Origin: Chloroflexota bacterium
Lineage (GTDB): Bacteria; Chloroflexota; Anaerolineae; B4-G1; SLSP01
Direction: 5' to 3'
DNA length: 21,257 nt
NCBI GenBank assembly: GCA_022707665.1
Contig: JAKJAE010000009.1
Location: 1-21,257, forward strand
Shown here: positions 1 through 6,770 of the stretch, in pieces
Position numbering within the stretch: position 1 is the stretch's first letter
How the letters are laid out: each line of letters opens with the position of its first letter
The notes under the pieces: model-generated
The model's input: the letters and a program-made list of their open reading frames with translations, nothing else
What the model was told of the DNA's origin: nothing
The model's database searches: none
Made by a program: the position numbers and the translations under genes

Positions 1-1107
1 CAAGTAGGGATTGGCCGCCGGGTCCGGAGCGCGGAACTCAACGCGCTTGGCCTTGGGGCTCTTCGAGTATACCGGGATGCGGCAGACGGCCGACCGGTTG
101 CGCTGTGAGTACGCCAGGTTGACGGGTGCCTCAAATCCGGGCACCAGCCGGCGATAGGAGTTCGTGGTCGGCGCCACAATCGCCAGGAGCGCAGGCGCGT
201 GGGCCAGCAGGCCACCGATGTAGTACTTCGCCGTGTCCGAGAGCTGGGCGTATCCGGACTCATCGTAAAAGACGTTGTTCTCGCCGCGCCACAGACTCTG
301 GTGCACGTGCATCCCACTTCCGTTATCACCAAACAGCGGCTTGGGCATGAACGTCGCGGTCAAGCCATTCTGCCGTGCAACGTTCTTGACCAGGTACTTG
401 TAGATCTGAACGCTATCGGCCATTCGGACGAGCGTCCCATAGCGCATATCGATCTCGGACTGCCCCGCAGTAGCGACCTCATGGTGGTGTAGCTCGACAG
501 GCACACCGGCTGCCTCCAGGGCCATCACAATCTTGCTGCGGACATCCTGCTTGGTGTCTGTCGGCGGTACCGGAAAGTATCCCTGCTTGGCGCCAATCTG
601 ACCGCCCTTGCCGCCCTCACCGCCGCTATTCCACCAGGCTTCGGCGCTATCAATATAGTGGAAGGCGCTGTTGGTCGAGGCGCCGTAGCGCACGGTGTCG
701 AAGAGGAAGAATTCTGCCTCGGGGCCCCAGTAGCTGATATCGGCGATGCCCGTCTGCTTCAGATAGGCCTCCGCCTTCCGCGCCACATACCGTGCGTCTC
801 GGGTATAGGGCTGCAGCGTGACTGGGTCGTAGATGTCGCAGATCATGACCAGTGTCGGCACCTCGTAGATCTGGTCCATAAAGGCCGTCGCCGCGTCCGG
901 GATCAGGATCATGTCTGACTCGTGGATCTCCTGGAAGGCCCGAATAGAAGAGCCATCGAAGCCCATCCCCTCCTCGAACAACTGCTCCGACAGCTCCCGG
1001 GCTGGCAGCGTGAAGTGATGCCACATTCCCAAGAGATCGGTGAACCGCATATCCACCATCTCGACATGCTTGCCCATCTCAAGCACATCCGCAACCGTTT
1101 TCAACAT
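1..1107 (-). CDS. glnA: Glutamine synthetase type I, C-terminus cut by window edge
   Basis: Makes glutamine from glutamate, ammonia and ATP in the cytoplasm; it is the main entry point of ammonium into metabolism. 369 residues are present of a family length near 470, so about 100 C-terminal residues lie outside the window. Visible family motifs are FDGSSI (residues 50-55), the Glu-rich metal site in YWGPEAEFF (127-134), GYFPVPP (176-182), the MPKPLFGDNGSGMHVHQS ATP/metal region (254-271), the NSYRRLVPGFEAP loop (316-328) and PDPAANPYL at the cut. The FHYIDSAEAWWNS segment resembles the GSI-beta class, the class regulated by adenylylation. The adenylylated tyrosine (Tyr397 in E. coli) would lie about 30-40 residues beyond the edge, so it cannot be checked here. 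The ATG at 1107 is preceded by a strong AAAGGAGA ribosome site. It diverges from glnE. Confidence 0.96.
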   Translation of the reverse strand, partial: MLKTVADVLEMGKHVEMVDMRFTDLLGMWHHFTLPARELSEQLFEEGMGFDGSSIRAFQEIHESDMILIPDAATAFMDQIYEVPTLVMICDIYDPVTLQPYTRDARYVARKAEAYLKQTGIADISYWGPEAEFFLFDTVRYGASTNSAFHYIDSAEAWWNSGGEGGKGGQIGAKQGYFPVPPTDTKQDVRSKIVMALEAAGVPVELHHHEVATAGQSEIDMRYGTLVRMADSVQIYKYLVKNVARQNGLTATFMPKPLFGDNGSGMHVHQSLWRGENNVFYDESGYAQLSDTAKYYIGGLLAHAPALLAIVAPTTNSYRRLVPGFEAPVNLAYSQRNRSAVCRIPVYSKSPKAKRVEFRAPDPAANPYL

Positions 1108-1309
1108 TGTCAGTCTCCTTTCCGGCTCAGCAGGTCCAGAGTGCTGGCCCGCCACGTTACTCACCCACAGATAGCATGATAGGCAACCGAGGTCCTGCCG
1201 TCTATGCCCCAAATGGGCCATCTTTGACAGGCCCCCGTCGGCTTCCTATAATCGGCTAGCACGCAGTGCATGCAGCCCACAAACGGGCTGATCACCACAC
1301 CGAGATCGG
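1108..1309. promoter_or_regulatory. Divergent glnA/glnE control region
   Basis: This 202-bp stretch separates the two divergent genes. It holds a consensus promoter for glnE, listed separately, and the glnA ribosome site. On the minus strand the only promoter-like signal I see is an extended -10 (TGCTATCTG, around 1171-1179) without a convincing -35, so the glnA promoter is not settled. A short inverted repeat, CAGCCC (1273-1278) and GGGCTG (1285-1290), lies in the glnE 5' leader. No known nitrogen-regulator site was recognised. Confidence 0.5.
1224..1252 (+). promoter_or_regulatory. Sigma-70 type promoter for glnE operon
   Basis: TTGACA at 1224-1229 and TATAAT at 1247-1252 are separated by exactly 17 bp. 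Both hexamers match the consensus fully, which is rare in GC-rich DNA. The expected start is near 1259, leaving a leader of about 50 nt before the glnE ATG. Confidence 0.88.
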
Positions 1310-4300
1310 ATGGCTATGATTCCTGAGGTCTACGACGGAGCTCGCGAACTGCTCTATGGGCAACTGAGCGCCGAAGACATAGAGCGTTGGCTGGCACCTA
1401 TCGGTTTTTCGGACTGGGAAGCCACCCACCGCCGGCTCAACCGCATCGCCCAACGCTCCGGGGCGATTCACGCCCTCGCGGCTCTCTTACCCTATCTGCT
1501 CACCATGCTTGCCGAGGCCGGAAACCCGGACCGCGTCCTGGTCTGCCTGGAACGCTTCCTACAGAGCAGCGCCGACATGGGAGAGCAGGTACGGTGGCTG
1601 TCACGCAACCTGCGTGCGCTGGACATCCTCGTCAAGCTGTTTGCAGGAAGCCAGTTCCTTACCGAGATCCTCCTTCGCAACCCGGACGCGATCGGGCTCC
1701 TGGTCGAACCCCGGGCGCTCGTTCACTCCCTGCCCGCACCGCAGATTGTAGACAGCAAAGGAGCCGCAGGTCTGGACGCGCTGAACCTTCTGCGCCGCTT
1801 CCAGCGCTTGGAGCTGCTGCGCATCGGCGTATGCGATCTACTTGCCCTCCTGGACCTGCCGGCAGTCACGAACCAGCTCTCGACGCTCGCGGACGGGCTG
1901 GTTAAGGTAGCATTGGCACTGGCCGCTACCCACGTTGCCGGGGCGGATCCGCCCGAGGGGTTTGTAGTTCTGGCTGTGGGGAAGCTGGGTGGCTGTGAGC
2001 TCAACTATAGCTCTGACATCGACCTGCTGTTCCTTGCAGACGCTAACTCGGATCTGTATCGCCAGGTGGGTCAGGGATTGATCGACGTGTTGACCCGTGT
2101 TACCGACGAGGGATTTCTCTACCGGGTGGACATGCGCCTGCGCCCCTGGGGACGCTCGGGACCACTGGTCACCTCGCTCGAGGGATACCTGTCCTACCTC
2201 CAACAGAACGCCCGCACGTGGGAGAAGCAAGCCTTGCTCAAAGCACGCGTCATTGCGGGCGACAACGAACTGGGGCAGCGTTTCCTGGATAGGGCTATGC
2301 CCATCGTCTATGCCGTCACTCCGGATGCCGCTCGGACAAGCGTCAGCACGATGAAACGCCTGACCGAAAGCCATTTACGTCGTGAGGGACAGATGTGGGG
2401 CGAGGTCAAACTCGGAGAGGGCTCAATACGCGACATCGAGTTCGTGACCCAATATCTACAACTGAGCTACGGTGGGGGCTATCCCGAGGTTCGTAGCGTC
2501 AACACGCTTGATGCATTGGCGCGGTTAACAGGCGCCGGGCTTCTTGCTCCCCGCGATGGCCGCATCCTGACGGACGGGTACATCTTCCTGCGCGCGGTCG
2601 AACACCACCTGCAGATGATGCACTACCGCCAGACGCATACCCTGCCCGACGATGACGAAGCATTAGCACAGTTGGGCCGCCGGCTGGAGTTCAACGGCAA
2701 GGCTGCGGGCGAGCACTTCCTGGAGCGCTACGAACAGCACCGCGCGGCAATCCGCTCGGTCTACCTGAAATACCTGGGGGAGCAACCAACGGTCGGAACA
2801 CAGCCCGAGCCACCAACACCGGACCCGAGTCACACGCACATCTCGCGCATGGATGCCTCCTACGCCGAGGTATTCACGGCCCACGAAATCCGGCGCCATG
2901 CCGCGCTTGCTGACCAGCTTGGGCCAGACAACCTGGTTGAGGTCGAAGCAATCTCGCTCGACGAAGGGCGATGGCGTATCACGATTGTTGGGTTTGACTA
3001 CCCTGGCGAGCTTTCGCTGATCTGTGGATTGCTGTTCGCTTACAGCTGCTCCATCGAGGAGGGTCATGTCTTCACCTACGAGCCGGAGTCAGGGGTTGAG
3101 GCGGGAGCTTGGGTAAGGTCGGATCGACGCAAGATCGTGGATGCCTTCACGATTCAAGCCATGCGCGGAGACACAACAGCAGACACCTGGCAACGCTATG
3201 CCCTGGACCTGAACGGAATGCTCAAGCGGATGGATGCTGGCCGAGGCCAGGAAGCCCACGGCCAGCTTACGCGGCTATTGGCCCGGCGCGTGGCTTCGAC
3301 CATCAGCCCACCCACAGACAGTGATGCCACCCTGTACCCCGTCGAGATCGAGATCGACAACGCCAGCTCTGAGCAGTACACGGTACTCCATATCACTGCG
3401 CCGGATACGATCGGGTTCTTGTATGAGTTCACCAACGCGCTGGCGCTCCATCACATCTACATCGCCCGCGTCCATGTGGAGTCATTTGGCGACCGTGCCC
3501 ACGATTCCCTGTTCGTCACGGACGCAAGCGGCCGGAAAATCACGTCCTCCGAAAGGCAACGCGAGCTCCGCGCCGCGGTCGTGCTCATCAAACACTTCAC
3601 CCACCTCCTGCCACACACACCTGACCCGGAGACGGCCCTGCTCCATTTTCGCGAGTTCGTGCACGACCTGTTCCGCCAGCCGAACTGGCCCGATGAGCTC
3701 GCCTCACTCGAGAACCCGGAAGTGCTCAAGCGGTTGGCTCACCTGCTGGGGGTCAGCGAGTTCCTCTGGGACGATTTCCTGCGCATGCAGCATGCTAACC
3801 TGTTCCCGATTGTCCGCGACACCGATGCACTCCACACCAGCAAGACACGGTCCGAACTGCAGAGCGAGCTCGAGGCCGCGCTGGCCGCCGTACACGCCGG
3901 TCCACAGCTTCCCCCGTACGGAGCCGAGCCCTCGTGGCGCGAGGCGCTCAATGCCTTCAAAGACCGTGAGATGTTTCGCATCGACATGCGCCACATCCTG
4001 GGTCACACCCAGGAATTCTGGGATTTCTCCGAAGAACTCACGGCGCTGTCCGAGGTCGTCGTCAACGCTGCCTATCACCTATGCCACGAGGACCTCCGCG
4101 CCCAGTACGGGACACCACGTCTCGAAAGCGGCGCTATCAGCGAGATGACCGTCTGCGCACTGGGAAAGTGTGGCGGTCGCGAGCTCGGGTTCGCTTCAGA
4201 CATTGAGTTGATGTTCATCTACAACGGCAACGGCGACACCTCCGGCCCGCTGGTCATCAGTACCGCAGAGTTCTACGAGCGACTCGTAGCGCTCTTCATC

Positions 4301-4993
4301 CAATCGATTGAGGCCAGACGCGAAGGTATCTTCCAGGTCGATCTGCAGCTACGTCCCTATGGCAAGGCGGGCAGCCTCGCCGTGTCACAGGACTCCTTCC
4401 GGCGCTACTTCGCGCCCGGCGGGCCTGCATGGCCCTATGAGAGGCAGGCCCTGGTCAAACTCCGCCCCATCGCCGGCAACCATGGGCTCGGTAAGACCAT
4501 CGTTGCACTTCGAGACGAGCTCATCTACGCAGAGGGAGCCTTCGATGTCTCCGCGATGCGAGCGATGCGGGAACGCCAGATGCGACACCTGGTTTCGGGA
4601 GGGACTTTCAACGCCAAGTTCAGCCCCGGGGGCCTCGTCGATGTGGAGTATCTCATCCAGGGGCTGCAGATCACCAACGGCGCCCGGCATGCGTCGCTGC
4701 GGACAACCAACATCCGGGAGGCGATGCACGCCCTGGCAGACGTGGGCCTCCTTGCCAATGACGACTATGTCCGCCTCCGAAAGGCATATACGTTTTTGCG
4801 ATGGTTGATCGACGGCCTGCGGATGGTGCGGGGTAACGCCAGGGACCTGACCGTACCGACACTCGACAGCGATGCCATCGCCTTCCTCGCCCGCCGGATG
4901 CGATATAGTGGTGATGCAGGGCGACTGATGGAGGATCTCAGCGACCACACGGCCGCGGTGCAGGAGATGAACCGACGCCTACTTGGCGGATGA
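1310..4993 (+). CDS. glnE: Glutamine synthetase adenylyltransferase/adenylyl-removing enzyme with internal tandem ACT domains
   Basis: Predicted to add and remove AMP on glutamine synthetase. At 1227 aa it is far longer than E. coli GlnE (about 946 aa). The N-terminal adenylyl-removing half shows GKLGGCELNYSSDIDLLF with D236/D238, then VDMRLRPWG and GSIRDIEFVTQYL. The C-terminal adenylyl-transfer half shows GKCGGRELGFASDIELMF with D964/E966, then VDLQLRPYG and GGLVDVEYLIQGLQ. Between them, about residues 545-630 and 685-760, lie two ACT-like domains; the second (VLHITAPDTIGFLYEFTNAL, then GDRAHDSLFVTDASG) resembles the second ACT domain of the uridylyltransferase GlnD. Known GlnE proteins are controlled by PII and glutamine; the ACT pair suggests built-in amino-acid sensing, which is inference. 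The second metal-binding residue of the transferase site is Glu where E. coli has Asp. The ribosome site before the ATG is weak. The Nudix gene follows directly. Confidence 0.93.
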   Translation: MAMIPEVYDGARELLYGQLSAEDIERWLAPIGFSDWEATHRRLNRIAQRSGAIHALAALLPYLLTMLAEAGNPDRVLVCLERFLQSSADMGEQVRWLSRNLRALDILVKLFAGSQFLTEILLRNPDAIGLLVEPRALVHSLPAPQIVDSKGAAGLDALNLLRRFQRLELLRIGVCDLLALLDLPAVTNQLSTLADGLVKVALALAATHVAGADPPEGFVVLAVGKLGGCELNYSSDIDLLFLADANSDLYRQVGQGLIDVLTRVTDEGFLYRVDMRLRPWGRSGPLVTSLEGYLSYLQQNARTWEKQALLKARVIAGDNELGQRFLDRAMPIVYAVTPDAARTSVSTMKRLTESHLRREGQMWGEVKLGEGSIRDIEFVTQYLQLSYGGGYPEVRSVNTLDALARLTGAGLLAPRDGRILTDGYIFLRAVEHHLQMMHYRQTHTLPDDDEALAQLGRRLEFNGKAAGEHFLERYEQHRAAIRSVYLKYLGEQPTVGTQPEPPTPDPSHTHISRMDASYAEVFTAHEIRRHAALADQLGPDNLVEVEAISLDEGRWRITIVGFDYPGELSLICGLLFAYSCSIEEGHVFTYEPESGVEAGAWVRSDRRKIVDAFTIQAMRGDTTADTWQRYALDLNGMLKRMDAGRGQEAHGQLTRLLARRVASTISPPTDSDATLYPVEIEIDNASSEQYTVLHITAPDTIGFLYEFTNALALHHIYIARVHVESFGDRAHDSLFVTDASGRKITSSERQRELRAAVVLIKHFTHLLPHTPDPETALLHFREFVHDLFRQPNWPDELASLENPEVLKRLAHLLGVSEFLWDDFLRMQHANLFPIVRDTDALHTSKTRSELQSELEAALAAVHAGPQLPPYGAEPSWREALNAFKDREMFRIDMRHILGHTQEFWDFSEELTALSEVVVNAAYHLCHEDLRAQYGTPRLESGAISEMTVCALGKCGGRELGFASDIELMFIYNGNGDTSGPLVISTAEFYERLVALFIQSIEARREGIFQVDLQLRPYGKAGSLAVSQDSFRRYFAPGGPAWPYERQALVKLRPIAGNHGLGKTIVALRDELIYAEGAFDVSAMRAMRERQMRHLVSGGTFNAKFSPGGLVDVEYLIQGLQITNGARHASLRTTNIREAMHALADVGLLANDDYVRLRKAYTFLRWLIDGLRMVRGNARDLTVPTLDSDAIAFLARRMRYSGDAGRLMEDLSDHTAAVQEMNRRLLGG

Positions 4994-5010
4994 GAGCAAC
5001 GAGGAGAGGT

Positions 5011-5454
5011 ATGCCAATCACAGACAGCACGACGACGTATGAAGCTGCGGGCGGGGTTGTGGTGAGTCAGGACGGCCACGAGGTGCTATTGCTCATTCGA
5101 CCTGGTAGAGACGAGGTCCGGCTGCCCAAAGGCCACATCGAGGCCGAAGAGACCCCCGAGTCCGCAGCACTCAGAGAAGTGCGCGAAGAGACCGGGTATG
5201 GCGATCTGGAATTCCTGGCTGACCTTGGCGAGCAGCTTGTCACGTTCCTGCTCGGTGACAGGACGATCCGCAGGGTTGAGCGCTACTTCCTGATGCGCTG
5301 CCTCTCGCCGGATCAGATCCAGCGTCCCAGCCCCGATGAGCAGCAGTTCTTCGTCGCCTGGGTAGAGCTGGATGAGGCCGTGGAGTGTTTGACCTTCGAG
5401 GCCGAAAAGGAATGGATTCGGCGAGCCAGCGCCGCTATGGCGCATGGGATATGA
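5011..5454 (+). CDS. Nudix hydrolase
   Basis: Nudix enzymes cleave nucleoside diphosphates linked to another group; the substrate here is unknown. The protein is 147 aa. The complete Nudix box GX5EX7REUXEEXGU runs from G41 to Y63, with E47, R55, E56, E59 and E60 all present, preceded by RLPKGHI. The start at 5011 is preferred because GAGGAG (5001-5006) precedes it at good spacing. An in-frame ATG at 4990 overlaps the glnE stop but has no clear ribosome site. Its stop overlaps the start of the endonuclease III gene (ATGA at 5451-5454), so glnE, this gene and endonuclease III probably form one operon. The context with a DNA-repair glycosylase would fit pool sanitation, but the box alone does not fix the substrate. 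Confidence 0.9.
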   Translation: MPITDSTTTYEAAGGVVVSQDGHEVLLLIRPGRDEVRLPKGHIEAEETPESAALREVREETGYGDLEFLADLGEQLVTFLLGDRTIRRVERYFLMRCLSPDQIQRPSPDEQQFFVAWVELDEAVECLTFEAEKEWIRRASAAMAHGI

Positions 5455-6161
5455 ACCAACCCGAACGGGACATCGAGCAAGTGCACTGCGGGACCGGGAC
5501 GCGGGAGAAGGCGCTCGAGATCCATCGCCGGCTGCTGGCGATCTATGGAGAACAGCGCCCCGACCCAACTATGGACAACGACCCGGTAGCCATGCTGGTC
5601 AACACGATCCTGAGTCAAAACACAAACGACCGCAATCGCGACATCGCCTATCAGCAACTACGACAGCGCTTCCAGACCTGGGAGGCCGTCCGTGACGCGC
5701 CCATAGCAGACGTGATCAGGGAGATCGCACCTGCTGGCCTGGCCCCCACCAAGGGGCCCCACATACAGGATGCCCTGCTAGCCATCACCGAGCACGAGGG
5801 TACGATCTCACTTGAGTTCCTGCGCACGTGGCCACTGGAAGAAGCGTGGTTGCTGAGCCTGAACGGCGTTGGACCGAAAACGGCTTCGATCGTGCTCCTC
5901 TTCTCGATGGGACGACCAGCGTTCCCAGTGGACACGCACGTCCATCGCGTCACCCGCAGGCTGGGACTCATCCCCGACAAGACATCGCGGGAGAAAGCCC
6001 ACGAACTCCTCGAGCAACTACTGCCGGAGGAACTGTACTACACGGGACATCTGAACTTCATCGAGCACGGTCGAACCGTCTGCCAGGCGCGCAGGCCACG
6101 ATGCGAGGTCTGTAACCTGACGGACTTGTGCTGTTACTTTCTGCAGATGAGCAACACGTGA
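5451..6161 (+). CDS. nth: Endonuclease III-like DNA glycosylase with [4Fe-4S] cluster
   Basis: Base-excision repair enzyme that removes oxidised pyrimidines and can nick the abasic site. The 236-aa protein has LSQNTND (54-60), the helix-hairpin-helix LNGVGPKTAS with the catalytic lysine at K143, the catalytic aspartate D161 in VDTHVHRV, and a C-terminal cluster C211-X6-C218-X2-C221-X5-C227, which is the spacing of endonuclease III. An extra cysteine (C228) follows. The start at 5451 overlaps the Nudix stop (ATGA), pointing to coupled translation; an upstream in-frame ATG at 5385 lies well inside the Nudix gene and is unlikely. The family also includes MutY and other HhH-GPD glycosylases, but it lacks a MutY-type C-terminal Nudix extension, so an Nth-like role is favoured. 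Confidence 0.9.
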   Translation: MNQPERDIEQVHCGTGTREKALEIHRRLLAIYGEQRPDPTMDNDPVAMLVNTILSQNTNDRNRDIAYQQLRQRFQTWEAVRDAPIADVIREIAPAGLAPTKGPHIQDALLAITEHEGTISLEFLRTWPLEEAWLLSLNGVGPKTASIVLLFSMGRPAFPVDTHVHRVTRRLGLIPDKTSREKAHELLEQLLPEELYYTGHLNFIEHGRTVCQARRPRCEVCNLTDLCCYFLQMSNT

Positions 6162-6306
6162 AACGACGGTTGGCCTAATCCGGCAAGTCACGCCAGTCGA
6201 ATCCAAGCCAGGACTACAGGTCGAACGGATGCCATCCCGGGAGGCAGCATTGTCCCACGCAGGCCCTGTTGTCGCAAAATGCGCTGCTGGAACAGACTGC
6301 ATGGGC

Positions 6307-6327
6307 TTATCCACAGGGGTATCCACA
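6307..6327 (+). promoter_or_regulatory. Tandem DnaA boxes
   Basis: TTATCCACA at 6307-6315 is a perfect consensus DnaA box. GTATCCACA at 6319-6327 differs at one position and lies in the same orientation 12 bp further on. They lie about 150 bp upstream of the dnaA promoter, so they could serve replication initiation, dnaA autoregulation, or both. A weaker match, CTCTCCACA, is at 6394-6402. Confidence 0.7.
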
Positions 6328-6459
6328 CCCCGATTCGCAGATCTAGGGGTGACCGGGGGCCAGATATGGCGGATCTAGGGGCATAAGGAAGTGCTCTCCA
6401 CAAGCCGGCATGCAAGTTTAATGTTCGGGGCTTCTTAAGGCAAAACAGGCCAGCGGGCA

Positions 6460-6488
6460 TTGCGTGGACAGCGGGATCTTGGTACAAT
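6460..6488 (+). promoter_or_regulatory. Probable dnaA promoter
   Basis: TTGCGT (6460-6465) and TACAAT (6483-6488) are spaced 17 bp apart. The -10 is a 5/6 match and the -35 a 3/6 match. Transcription would start near 6495, giving a leader of about 270 nt before the GTG start of dnaA. Confidence 0.6.
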
Positions 6489-6493
6489 AGCTA

Positions 6494-6613
6494 TGGTGGT
6501 CTGGCAGACACCGCTACCCGACAACGAGGCAGACCACCCAAGGGTCTGACGCAGCAGGTAGACTTGAGCCAGAAGAGGGTCAGAGAAACGCCAGGGCGGG
6601 TGGTACTCTGATC
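6494..6613 (+). promoter_or_regulatory. dnaA leader with alternative inverted repeats
   Basis: The word GTCTG or its complement CAGAC occurs four times: 6499-6503, 6505-6509, 6530-6534 and 6544-6548. GGTGGTCTG (6495-6503) can pair with CAGACCACC (6530-6538), while CAGACC (6530-6535) can pair instead with GGTCTG (6543-6548). A further stem GGTCAGAG (6578-6585) with CTCTGATC (6606-6613) follows. The overlapping pairings are visible in the sequence; a switching role is only a possibility. Confidence 0.35.
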
Positions 6614-6737
6614 ATGGTGCTTGGATCTCTGCATATAGCGTCAGGGTCACCTGCCTCCAGGTTCCACATGCATGAGGCGCAGGAACCACATAGTGTTGTG
6701 CCGCATACCGAACAGATGAGACGAGGAGGGACGGTTC

Positions 6738-6770
6738 GTGCGTCGAGAGATGACAAGGAGATCTGCGTGA
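6738..6770 (+). other. Possible 10-codon upstream ORF coupled to dnaA
   Basis: GTG at 6738 opens a 10-residue frame (MRREMTRRSA) that ends in TGA at 6768-6770, overlapping the dnaA GTG start as GTGA. The strong Shine-Dalgarno sequence GAGGAGGG (6723-6730) is correctly spaced for this GTG and for no start codon in the dnaA frame. It could be chance or a short leader peptide for translational coupling. Confidence 0.3.

Larger units (their letters stand above)
6162..6766. other. Long intergenic region upstream of dnaA; candidate origin/regulatory region
   Basis: About 600 bp without a recognisable gene. It contains two tandem DnaA boxes, a 10-bp direct repeat GATCTAGGGG at 6340-6349 and 6372-6381 (32 bp apart), a relatively AT-rich patch around 6408-6447, a promoter at 6460-6488 and a leader of about 270 nt with several complementary words. 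A near-palindrome around TCCCGGGA lies at 6230-6246. ORFs here give low-complexity or unconvincing proteins. Whether it is the replication origin cannot be decided from two boxes. Confidence 0.45.

Noticed and set aside
3234..4148. A 304-codon plus-strand frame inside glnE
   Set aside because: Its product is Ser/Arg/Thr/Pro-rich with no domain, typical of an off-frame reading of GC-rich DNA; the glnE frame carries clear conserved motifs across the same stretch.
6162..6480. tRNA or known structured RNA upstream of dnaA
   Set aside because: No cloverleaf with a GGTTCGA-type T-loop and matching acceptor stem could be built, and no familiar RNA family was recognised.
6614..6766. N-terminal 51-residue extension of DnaA
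   Set aside because: The extension resembles no DnaA domain, and GTG at 6767 has AAGGAG at ideal spacing directly before domain I.
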